NCBI GenBank assembly: GCA_023424585.1
Contig: JAFADT010000623.1
Location: 1 to 8,378, forward strand
Direction: 5' to 3'
DNA length: 8,378 nt
Source of the DNA: Pseudomonadota bacterium
GTDB lineage: Bacteria; Myxococcota; Myxococcia; Myxococcales; Myxococcaceae
In this document: positions 1-6,887 of the stretch, piece after piece
Layout: each line of letters starts with the position of its first letter
Position numbering within the stretch: position 1 is the stretch's first letter
Notes under the pieces: model-generated
The model's database searches: none
Told to the model about the DNA's origin: nothing
What the model saw: the letters and a program-made list of their open reading frames with translations, nothing else
Position numbers and translations under genes: made by a program

Positions 1-192
1 CTGCCGGGGTGCCATAGCATTCGCCGTGCCGAGGCTTCTTCGCGGGTTATTCCCCTGCGATATCAGGCGGTTGAGGCAAGCAGCCCCGCAGGGCGACAAG
101 GGCTGTGGGCTCGGAGCCGGAAAAAACTCCTGGCCCTCCGGGGCCCCGACCTAACGTGTGACAGCTCTGTTCACGGGATGATGGAGGAACCC
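1..192. other. Upstream non-coding stretch, no gene recognised
   Basis: No convincing reading frame, tRNA-like fold or known element is visible before the lipoprotein start. The stretch is less GC-rich than the genes and has a run of six A at 121-126. A small inverted repeat (GGCCC at 132-136 and GGGCC at 141-145, four-base loop) lies close to the A-run. It presumably carries the promoter of the lipoprotein gene, but no pair of promoter boxes is good enough to name. Confidence 0.5.
183..188 (+). promoter_or_regulatory. Ribosome-binding site that sets the lipoprotein start at GTG 193
   Basis: GGAGGA at 183-188 matches the Shine-Dalgarno consensus. GGAGG ends five bases before the GTG at 193. 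The upstream in-frame ATGs at 178 and 181 overlap this site and have no site of their own. The GTG start also puts a basic residue right at the N-terminus of a compact lipoprotein signal. Confidence 0.7.
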
Positions 193-1098
193 GTGCGCCT
201 TCCGGTCGCCGCCACACTGCTCAGCCTGGTCGCCTGCTCCGAGTCGACCGAGGGCACCCCGCCGAAGCTCGAGGGCCTCATCAATCCGCTGGAGCCGATC
301 GTCACCCCCGCTCGCGTCTGCAATGCCGGTGGCGGCCCCGCTGGATGGCAACTGGAGCTCGTCGGCAGCCGCTTCACCCCCGTGCCCCGCGACGCGCTCA
401 CCGACACGCCCTCCGCGGAGCTGCCCCAGGTCTCCCTGAGCGGCCCGAGCGACTACACGCTCCCCGCCGACCACGTCTTCTTCGCGAGCACCGAGCTGCT
501 GCGAATCAACCTGCCCACCCGCGACAGCGCGCCGTCGAACACGCTCCCGCCCGGCACCTACGCCGTCTCCGTGACGAACCCCCTCGGCGGCACCTCGGCG
601 CTGGAGGACGCCCTGCGCGTCGTGCCGCCGCCGGTCATCACGAACGTCACCGCGCCCGAGGGCTTCCGCTACAACGCCGCCAGCCCCCTCATCATCGAGG
701 GCAGTGGCTTCCGCTCGGACGCGCTGCCGAGCATCGTCCTCCAGCGCGACGGCGAAGAGGACCAGCCCCTCTTCACGGTCACCGTCGTCTCCGACACGCG
801 CATCGAAACCGAGGTGCCCCAAGCCACACCGGAGGGCACCTACGCGCTCACCCTCACCAACCCCGAGGGCTGCTCCGTCACGCGGCCCCAGGCGCTCACC
901 ATCGCCTATCCGCAGCCAGGCCCCCTCCCCGCGTCGCCTTCGAGCGACTCCGCCACCAGCGACGCGGTCATCCCCCTCACCCACACCGCCTCCGGCGGCC
1001 CGGAGCCCTCCACGGCCGGCGTCCACGACGCGTCCCTCGTCGCGCCCGCGCAGACGGCCCACGGCCAGCCGGTGAACCTCCCGACCGTGTCCCCATGA
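193..1098 (+). CDS. IPT/TIG-domain lipoprotein
   Basis: This is a predicted exported lipoprotein of 301 residues; its function is not known. Starting at GTG 193, the N-terminus is one Arg, a short hydrophobic stretch and the lipobox Leu-Val-Ala-Cys, with Cys15 as the lipidated residue. Two immunoglobulin-like IPT/TIG repeats follow, at about residues 28-142 and 143-238. Each has the family hallmarks: a 'GSRF' or 'GSGF' turn, and an ending of the type P-x-GTYA-[VL]-[ST]-[VL]-TNP (PPGTYAVSVTNP and PEGTYALTLTNP). The last 60 residues are a Pro/Ser/Thr/Ala-rich tail without predicted structure. Such domains usually bind proteins or sugars at the cell surface. The stop codon overlaps the start of the barrel gene (ATGA at 1095-1098), which implies co-translation and a shared envelope role. 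ATG 178 is the alternative start and would add five residues. Confidence 0.8.
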   Translation: MRLPVAATLLSLVACSESTEGTPPKLEGLINPLEPIVTPARVCNAGGGPAGWQLELVGSRFTPVPRDALTDTPSAELPQVSLSGPSDYTLPADHVFFASTELLRINLPTRDSAPSNTLPPGTYAVSVTNPLGGTSALEDALRVVPPPVITNVTAPEGFRYNAASPLIIEGSGFRSDALPSIVLQRDGEEDQPLFTVTVVSDTRIETEVPQATPEGTYALTLTNPEGCSVTRPQALTIAYPQPGPLPASPSSDSATSDAVIPLTHTASGGPEPSTAGVHDASLVAPAQTAHGQPVNLPTVSP

Positions 1099-1700
1099 AC
1101 GTGCTCGCCGTGCTCGCGGCCATGGCGCTGGCCGCCGCCCCCGCCTCCAGGAAGGACCGAGAGAGCCCCTTCTTCATCGCGCCCAAGGTGGGCTTCATCA
1201 AGCCCACCACCTCGCTCGGCGGAGACCTCTACCTGGGCGGCGAGGTCGGCTACTTCACGCCCTGGCTCCAGCGGCGGCTCGCGCTGGTGCTGGAGGTGAA
1301 CTACCACCGGCCCTCCACGTCGGGGACGCTGCGCGGGCCCCAGCTGGACAACCTGGGCCAGCCCATCGAGTCCCCGTACACGCTCGCCGAGCGCGAGGTG
1401 GCCCTCCAGCTGTCCGCCGTGTTCCGCTTCCCGCGCGCGCTCGGGCCGCTCACGCCCTACGTGGGCGCGGGCCCCGGCCTGTACCTGCACCGCGCGACGG
1501 TGGAGTCGTTCGACGCCACCACGTCGGAGAGCGGCGGCGGGCCGGGCTTCCAGGCGCTGGCGGGCGCGGAGCTGCTGCTGGGCCCGGGCAGCGCCTTCCT
1601 GGAGGCGAGGTATCACTTCGCTCCCGTGGACTTCCTCACCACGGGCGACGTGAACGCGGGCGCGGTGCTCGCGGCCCTGGGCTACCGGCTGCGCCTGTAG
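1095..1700 (+). CDS. Outer-membrane beta-barrel protein
   Basis: This 201-residue protein has a short Sec signal peptide (a hydrophobic Leu/Ala/Met core ending Ala-Ala-Ala-Pro-Ala-Ser, cleavage near residues 16-18). The rest is built of alternating amphipathic strands: 'GGDLYLGGEVGYF', 'RLALVLEVNYH', 'EVALQLSAVFRF', 'TPYVGAGPGLYLH', 'FQALAGAELLLG', 'SAFLEARYHF' and the closing 'AGAVLAALGYRLRL'. The 'PYVGAGPGLYLH' strand-turn-strand and a last strand reaching the C-terminus are typical of the small OmpA/OmpW-like 'outer membrane beta-barrel' families. The ATG overlaps the stop of the lipoprotein gene and has no good ribosome-binding site of its own, so it is probably translated by coupling. 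It may anchor or assemble with the lipoprotein; no specific transport role can be read from the sequence. It is smaller than typical porins. Confidence 0.75.
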   Translation: MNVLAVLAAMALAAAPASRKDRESPFFIAPKVGFIKPTTSLGGDLYLGGEVGYFTPWLQRRLALVLEVNYHRPSTSGTLRGPQLDNLGQPIESPYTLAEREVALQLSAVFRFPRALGPLTPYVGAGPGLYLHRATVESFDATTSESGGGPGFQALAGAELLLGPGSAFLEARYHFAPVDFLTTGDVNAGAVLAALGYRLRL

Positions 1701-1713
1701 TCGCGCGGGTGGC

Positions 1714-2121
1714 TCAGGCCCGTCCCACCGGCGGGCGCAGCGTCCGCAGCAGGTGCTGGGCCAGCAGGTCGCGCGTGGCCTGGAGCACGGACCCCATCAG
1801 GTGGTGCAGCGCCTCCGCGGAGTCGCCGTGGGCTTCGCGCACGCGCTCGGCGCGACCGTCGAAGATGCGCAGCCGGCCGGGCACCAGCGAGATGACCGGC
1901 AGCGACGGGTGCCGCTTGCGCAGCAGCCCCAGGAACAGCGGGTGGTCCTCGTCCGGACGGCGCAGGTCCACCACCACCAGCGCGGGCTTGTTCTCCGCGA
2001 TGGAGGCGAAGGCGTCATCGGGCTCCCCCGTGGCGGACACCTCCACGTCCGGCTCCGCGTCCAGGAAGCGGCTGAGCAGCGCCCGGGACGCCGCATGCGG
2101 GCTGACGATGAGGACCCGCAT
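1714..2121 (-). CDS. Stand-alone degenerate response-regulator receiver protein
   Basis: This is a 135-residue single-domain protein with the alpha/beta layout of a CheY-like receiver. Strand 1 is 'MRVLIVS', strand 3 is 'ALVVVD' with Asp52 at the phospho-acceptor position followed by 'LRRP', and strand 4 is 'LPVISLV'. Strand 1 lacks the Asp/Glu pair that binds magnesium: Ser-Pro-His follows VLIV instead. The conserved Thr/Ser after strand 4 is replaced by Val, and no clear Lys-Pro of strand 5 is seen. It therefore keeps the Asp but not the rest of the active site, and may work as a phosphorylation-independent pseudo-receiver or protein-binding module. The C-terminal 45 residues are helical and basic rather than a recognisable DNA-binding domain. 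It converges with the barrel gene (13 bases between stops) and diverges from the helicase. No clear ribosome-binding site precedes the ATG. Confidence 0.72.
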   Translation of the reverse strand: MRVLIVSPHAASRALLSRFLDAEPDVEVSATGEPDDAFASIAENKPALVVVDLRRPDEDHPLFLGLLRKRHPSLPVISLVPGRLRIFDGRAERVREAHGDSAEALHHLMGSVLQATRDLLAQHLLRTLRPPVGRA

Positions 2122-2410
2122 CAGCGCGCCGACGCCCGGAAGGCGGCGGGACTCCAGCGGGCGGGCGGCATGCGGCGGTCTACAGCGGGGCGGATCCTGG
2201 ACATGGAGGGTTCAGGTAACCCCCAGCCCCCCTTCAAAGCAATCCGCAGGAGCCCGGAGGGCACGCCGTGCCTCCAACCAACCGGGCGCCCGTGCCCGTG
2301 GCTTCTTCCGGCCGCTCGGGCCAGAGTGGCGGAGCGCCGTCCAACCCGCTACTTCCCATCCCGCGCGAGCCTCCCCTCGCGTCGGTCCCCCCAGCGTCCC
2401 GAGCCTCGCC
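2122..2410. other. Divergent intergenic region and unresolved helicase leader
   Basis: This stretch lies between the start of the - strand receiver and the first recognisable helicase residues. It should hold both divergent promoters, but I cannot pick convincing boxes on either strand. A GTG with a good ribosome-binding site occurs at 2268 in a frame that is open to 2777. The codons between 2268 and about 2410 show weaker third-position GC bias than the genes and encode a Pro/Ser-rich sequence without recognisable domains, so this may be an untranslated leader, a leader peptide or a poorly conserved N-terminal extension. Confidence 0.5.
2256..2270 (+). promoter_or_regulatory. Ribosome-binding site and GTG, out of frame with the helicase
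   Basis: GGAGGG at 2256-2261 lies an ideal distance (seven bases after GGAGG) before GTG 2268-2270. It is the best initiation signal upstream of the helicase. The frame it opens differs from the helicase frame and would need a -1 shift to join it. See the finding on 2387-2393. Confidence 0.45.
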
Positions 2411-2419
2411 ATCGAGCCC

Positions 2420-3816
<1,397 letters not shown>

Positions 3817-3823
<7 letters not shown>

Positions 3824-5022
3824 CGCGCGAGCTGCTCGCCTCGCGCGTGCGCGAGGGCATCCTGCGGCCCTCCTTCGTGAAGACGCACGACCCGTCCCTC
3901 CAGGCGCTCGCGAAGGAGCTGCTCGCGGACGCGGAGGCCTTCCGGGGCCAGCGCCGCGACGACGTGGAGGAGGCCTTCGGCCTCAAGGCCGGCGCCTTCA
4001 GCCGCCCCAAGGTCGCGCGCGGGCTGGTGAAGCTGCTCCTCGACCGGCTCCGCTTCGACGAGGCCGGCGAGGGCGCGACGGAGGCGCGCTGGCGCACGCT
4101 GCGCGTGGGCGCGAAGGTGCTCAGGACCCTCCCGCCGGACACGACGCTGGAGGCCTACGAGGCGCGCCTCGCGGAGGCCCTGGACGCGCCGCTCGAGGAC
4201 ACGCGCGAGGCGCTCTACTCGGACCTGCCCGGCCACCGGAAGCTGCTCGGGTGGGACGGCGAGGCGCTCACGCCGCAGGGGCTCCTGGACCGCTACAACC
4301 TGGCGCTCGCGCAGGGGCCGCTGCTCAACGCCCGGCGCCTCACCCTGCGCGCGCGGTCGCCGGAGCTGCTGCGCGTGCGCAAGCTCCTGCGCTGGCTGAA
4401 GTTCTGCCGGCTGGTGGCGGAGGTGCGGCGCGACGGCGAGGACTGGGCCCTGGAGGTGGAGGGCCCCGGCGCCATGCTGTCCCTCCAGAAGAAGTACGGC
4501 CTGCAGCTCGCGAGCTTCCTCTCCGTGGTCCCCCTCCTGGAGCGCTGGGAGCTGTCCGCGGTGCTGGAGGACGCGCGCAAGCGCTCCACCCTCCAGCTCT
4601 CCCACGAGGATCCGCTGGTGTCGCCGCTGCCCGCCGCGCTGGGTCACGTGCCCCCGGAGGTGGCCGCGCTGGCGGACGGGTTCGAGGACGCGGCCTGGGA
4701 GCTGGACTTGACGCCCCTGCCCCGCCACACCGGCGCCGCCGGCCTGTGCGTGCCCGACCTCACCTTCCGCCACCGCGAGACGGGCCGGGAGGTCGCGCTG
4801 GAGCTGTTTCACCCGTGGCACGCGGCGCCGCTGTCACGGCGGCTGGCGGAGCTGCGCGCGCGCCCGGACGCGGGGCTGCTGCTGGGCGTGGACCGGGCGC
4901 TGGCGAAGGAGGCGGCGGAGCGGCAGGCGCTGGAGGCTCACCCGCAGGTGGTGCTCTTCAACGGCTTCCCCTCCGTCCGGAAGCTGCGGGAGCGGCTCGC
5001 GCGCTGGGGCGAGGCGGGATGA
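3817..5022 (+). CDS. DUF790/Bax1-family nuclease, partner of XPB
   Basis: This 401-residue protein resembles the DUF790 family, whose archaeal member Bax1 (binds archaeal XPB) is a structure-specific DNA nuclease that forms a complex with XPB. Family-like features are the N-terminal 'MLTRELLASRVREGILRPSFV', a helical middle section containing 'LYSDLPGHRKLL' and 'LLDRYNLALAQGPLLNA', and a C-terminal PD-(D/E)xK-like nuclease core. The core has Glu295/Asp297 in 'WELDLTPL', Pro313-Asp314 in 'VPDLTFRH', and Glu329 in 'VALELFHPWH', followed by the family's Trp (334) and a basic helix. The usual Lys of the PD-(D/E)xK motif is not evident at the standard spacing, so a Bax1-like variant site is inferred. 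The ATG lies inside the helicase gene with a seven-base overlap (3817-3823), so the two are almost certainly one transcript and made in linked amounts. The family call comes from recognised sequence pattern, not from a search. Confidence 0.82.
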
Positions 5023-5050
5023 GCCCCGGGGCGGCCTCAGCTCCGGGGTT
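5022..5050. terminator. Possible hairpin between convergent genes
   Basis: CCCCGG (5024-5029) pairs with CCGGGG (5043-5048); a G-U and an A-U pair extend the stem to 5022-5029/5043-5050, with a 13-base loop. It spans the 14-base gap between the nuclease stop and the stop of the XRE regulator. There is no T-run on either side, so if it ends transcription it is not a classic Rho-independent site. Confidence 0.25.
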
Positions 5051-5402
5051 TGAACTGCGAGGCCAGCACGCTGAGGATGCGGATGGAGCTGCGGTCCAGC
5101 TGCTTCGCGCGGCGCAGGAGCCGGCGCAGCTCCGCGGACTCGCCATAGTCGGACGGGGGCTCCGCGGCCCACTTCACGTCCTGCGACGGCTTCAACCCCA
5201 GCGCCTCGTCCGCGGAGATGGACAGCACCACGCACAGCCGGCGGAAGGTCTGGATGCTGGGCAGCATGTGACCGCGCTCCAGCCGCCCGTAGACTTCACT
5301 CGCGATGCCGACGCGCTCCGCCACGTCCGCCTGGGTCAGGTTCAGGCGAGTGCGGGCGACGCGGGCCGCGCCTCCGAGCCGGGATGCGAGGGTCTTTTCC
5401 AT
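5037..5402 (-). CDS. XRE-family helix-turn-helix transcriptional regulator
   Basis: This is a 121-residue DNA-binding protein of the Cro/C1 type. The five-helix HTH domain covers about residues 8-70, with the typical 'LTQADVAERVGI' helix-turn (22-33), the recognition helix 'SEVYGRLERG' (35-44) and the following 'PSIQTFRRLCVVLSISADEALGL'. The C-terminal 45 residues form a basic helical section ('ELRRLLRRAKQLDRSS') without a known domain, perhaps for dimerisation. It is convergent with the helicase-nuclease pair and divergent from the second receiver gene. The 129-base gap at 5403-5531 contains short inverted repeats that could be its operator, so autoregulation or control of the receiver and phosphoesterase genes is possible but inferred. 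The ribosome-binding site before ATG 5402 is weak. Confidence 0.85.
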   Translation of the reverse strand: MEKTLASRLGGAARVARTRLNLTQADVAERVGIASEVYGRLERGHMLPSIQTFRRLCVVLSISADEALGLKPSQDVKWAAEPPSDYGESAELRRLLRRAKQLDRSSIRILSVLASQFKPRS

Positions 5403-5411
5403 GGGGTCGTT

Positions 5412-5424
5412 AACCTACCGGGTT
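5412..5424. promoter_or_regulatory. Short inverted repeat, candidate operator for the XRE regulator
   Basis: AACC (5412-5415) and GGTT (5421-5424) are inverted about a five-base centre, ten bases upstream of the regulator ATG. Two further palindrome-like patches lie nearby: GTTAAC at 5409-5414 and the imperfect GTCGATATGAC at 5432-5442. The position suits an autoregulatory operator. The arms are short, so chance occurrence is quite possible. Confidence 0.25.
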
Positions 5425-5450
5425 CGCCCATGTCGATATGACTTGAGAGG

Positions 5451-5479
5451 TTGGCTTCCAAGAACTTCCGGGGTAGGCT
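5451..5479 (+). promoter_or_regulatory. Possible promoter of the second receiver gene
   Basis: TTGGCT (5451-5456) and TAGGCT (5474-5479) are separated by 17 bases, resembling weak -35 and -10 boxes (four and three matches to TTGACA and TATAAT). A transcript from here would begin about 45 bases before the ATG at 5532. That would rule out the in-frame TTG at 5451 as the start. Confidence 0.3.
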
Positions 5480-5531
5480 TTTCGCGACACAACCTCTTGC
5501 GTCAAGCCCGTCCGCACCACCCACTGCCTTC

Positions 5532-5894
5532 ATGCGAGAGCCCTCCAGCCCCCCGCCCAGCTTCCTCTTCGTGGACGCGGATCCACGCGCGCTCGCGGCG
5601 CTGCGGCGGCTGGTGCGGCACCTGCCCGGCGACAAGCGCTATGCATTGGGCGTGCGCGAAGCGGAGCGGCTGATGGGGGAGGCGGCGCCGTCCGTGGTGG
5701 TGAGCGGCTACGGCCTCCCGGACGGAGACGGGCTGTGCCTGCTCACGTGCGTGCGCACCCGGCACCCGCGCGCCGCGTGCGCGCTGCACACCACGCACCC
5801 GCCCGCGCGCGGGCTGCGGGAGCAGGGCATCACCTGGGTGGACCGCGCCGCGCCGCCGCAGCAGGTGCTGGCGCTCCTGGCCTCCTTGAGCTGA
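5532..5894 (+). CDS. Degenerate receiver-domain protein lacking the phospho-acceptor Asp
   Basis: This is a 120-residue single-domain protein of CheY type. Strand 1 is 'SFLFVDADP', which keeps Asp15 but has Ala16 in place of the second acidic residue. The strand 3 block 'SVVVSGYGLPDGDGL' (54-68) is a close copy of the usual 'VVSDYRLPDGDGL' pattern, with Gly59 where the phosphorylated Asp should be. A Thr is kept after strand 4 ('CALHTTHP'), but the strand 5 Lys-Pro is replaced by Arg-Ala ('WVDRAAPP'). Phosphorylation at the normal site is therefore not possible, and it probably acts as a phosphorylation-independent interaction module. I chose ATG 5532 because the domain begins ten residues later; TTG 5451 touches the preceding AG-rich bases with no spacer and overlaps a possible promoter. 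It may be co-transcribed with the phosphoesterase, 44 bases downstream. Confidence 0.72.
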   Translation: MREPSSPPPSFLFVDADPRALAALRRLVRHLPGDKRYALGVREAERLMGEAAPSVVVSGYGLPDGDGLCLLTCVRTRHPRAACALHTTHPPARGLREQGITWVDRAAPPQQVLALLASLS

Positions 5895-5938
5895 CGGCCA
5901 GGCGTTCCCATGGCGCGCGCGACGGTGCGCGTTAAGGT

Positions 5939-6811
5939 ATGGGGCTGCCCACGCACGCCATGAAGCTCTACGCCATCAGCGACCTGCACCTGCGGCACAA
6001 GGAGAACCACGAGGCGCTGGCGGCGCTCACGCCGCGTCCGGACGACTGGCTCATCGTCGCCGGCGACGTGGGCGAGACGCTCCCGGAGATGGAGCTGATG
6101 CTGCGCACGCTCACCGCGCGCTTCCGCCAGGTCGTCTGGGTGCCGGGCAACCACGAGCTGTGGACGATGCCCTCCGAGCAGCCTCCGCTGAAGGGCGAGG
6201 CGCGCTACCTGCGCATGGTGGACCTGTGCCACCGCTACGGCGCGCTCACGCCGGAGGATCCGTATCCCCGCTGGCCGGGCGAGGGCCCGCACCGCGTCGT
6301 GGTCCCCATGTTCCTGGGCTACGACTACACCTTCCGCCCGGACACCGTGCCCGTGGAGAAGGCGCTGGAGTGGGCCTGGGAGGACGACCTGATGTGCACG
6401 GACGAGGTCCTGCTGCATCCGGAGCCCTACCCCACCCGTCAGGCCTGGTGTCACGCGCGCGTGGAGCGCACCCGCGCGCGGCTGGAGCGGCTGCCGCCCG
6501 GGTGCTCCACCATCCTCATCAACCACTACCCGCTGCGCTACGAGCACGTGCGGCTGCCGCGCATCCCGCGCTTCTCCATCTGGTGCGGCACGCGCCTGAC
6601 GGAGGACTGGCACACGCGCTACCGCGCGGAGGTGGTGGTGACCGGGCACCTGCACATGCCCGCCACCCTGTGGCGCGACGGCGTGCGCTTCGAGGAGGTG
6701 TCGCTGGGCTATCCCAACCAGTGGCGCCACCGCGGCGGCGGCCTGGACCGCTGCCTGCGCGAGGTCCTGCCCGGCCCGCGGAAGTCCGACGCTCCGTCCG
6801 TGACGTCGTGA
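5939..6811 (+). CDS. Calcineurin-like metallophosphoesterase
   Basis: This 290-residue cytoplasmic enzyme belongs to the metallophosphoesterase superfamily and hydrolyses phosphate esters with two metal ions; the substrate is unknown. The full metal-binding set is visible: DLH (Asp15, His17), GD (Gly42-Asp43), GNHE (70-73), His196 in 'INHYP' and GHLH (236-239). An insertion of about 120 residues between GNHE and 'INHYP' carries many aromatic and acidic residues and distinguishes it from minimal family members. No signal peptide is present. Two starts are possible: ATG 5939, with AAGG only one base upstream, and ATG 5960, which gives the more usual N-terminus 'MKLYAISDLHL'. The second may well be the true one. 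The catalytic assignment is firm, the physiological role is not. Confidence 0.87.
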   Translation: MGLPTHAMKLYAISDLHLRHKENHEALAALTPRPDDWLIVAGDVGETLPEMELMLRTLTARFRQVVWVPGNHELWTMPSEQPPLKGEARYLRMVDLCHRYGALTPEDPYPRWPGEGPHRVVVPMFLGYDYTFRPDTVPVEKALEWAWEDDLMCTDEVLLHPEPYPTRQAWCHARVERTRARLERLPPGCSTILINHYPLRYEHVRLPRIPRFSIWCGTRLTEDWHTRYRAEVVVTGHLHMPATLWRDGVRFEEVSLGYPNQWRHRGGGLDRCLREVLPGPRKSDAPSVTS

Positions 6812-6849
6812 GTCACGCGCGGGCGCGGGCCGCGTCACACCGCGAGCGT

Positions 6850-6879
6850 TTGACGGTACGGAGCGCGCGGGCGTGTAGT
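6850..6879 (+). promoter_or_regulatory. Sigma-70-like promoter of the DUF418 gene
   Basis: TTGACG (6850-6855, five of six matches to the -35 consensus) and TGTAGT (6874-6879, four of six matches to the -10) are separated by 18 bases in the gap before the DUF418 gene. Transcription would start near 6886, practically at the ATG at 6888. The start has no ribosome-binding site, which fits a leaderless or nearly leaderless message. Confidence 0.45.
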
Positions 6880-6887
6880 GGCGCTCC

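Noticed and set aside
121..145. Hairpin plus T6 run on the - strand (stem 132-136/141-145, A-run 121-126 on +)
   Set aside because: It resembles a Rho-independent terminator for leftward transcription, but no - strand gene ends here; the stem is only five pairs and sits five bases from the T-run.
1709..2419. Extension of the helicase frame back to ATG 2108 or to 1709
   Set aside because: It would run across the - strand receiver gene, the translation has no domain-like character, and archaeal XPB proteins begin near the 'ELHYDSGT' strand.
5451..5531. TTG 5451 as start of the second receiver
   Set aside because: The purine-rich GAGAGG directly abuts the codon with no spacing, the extra 27 residues have no receiver character, and the bases look like promoter sequence.
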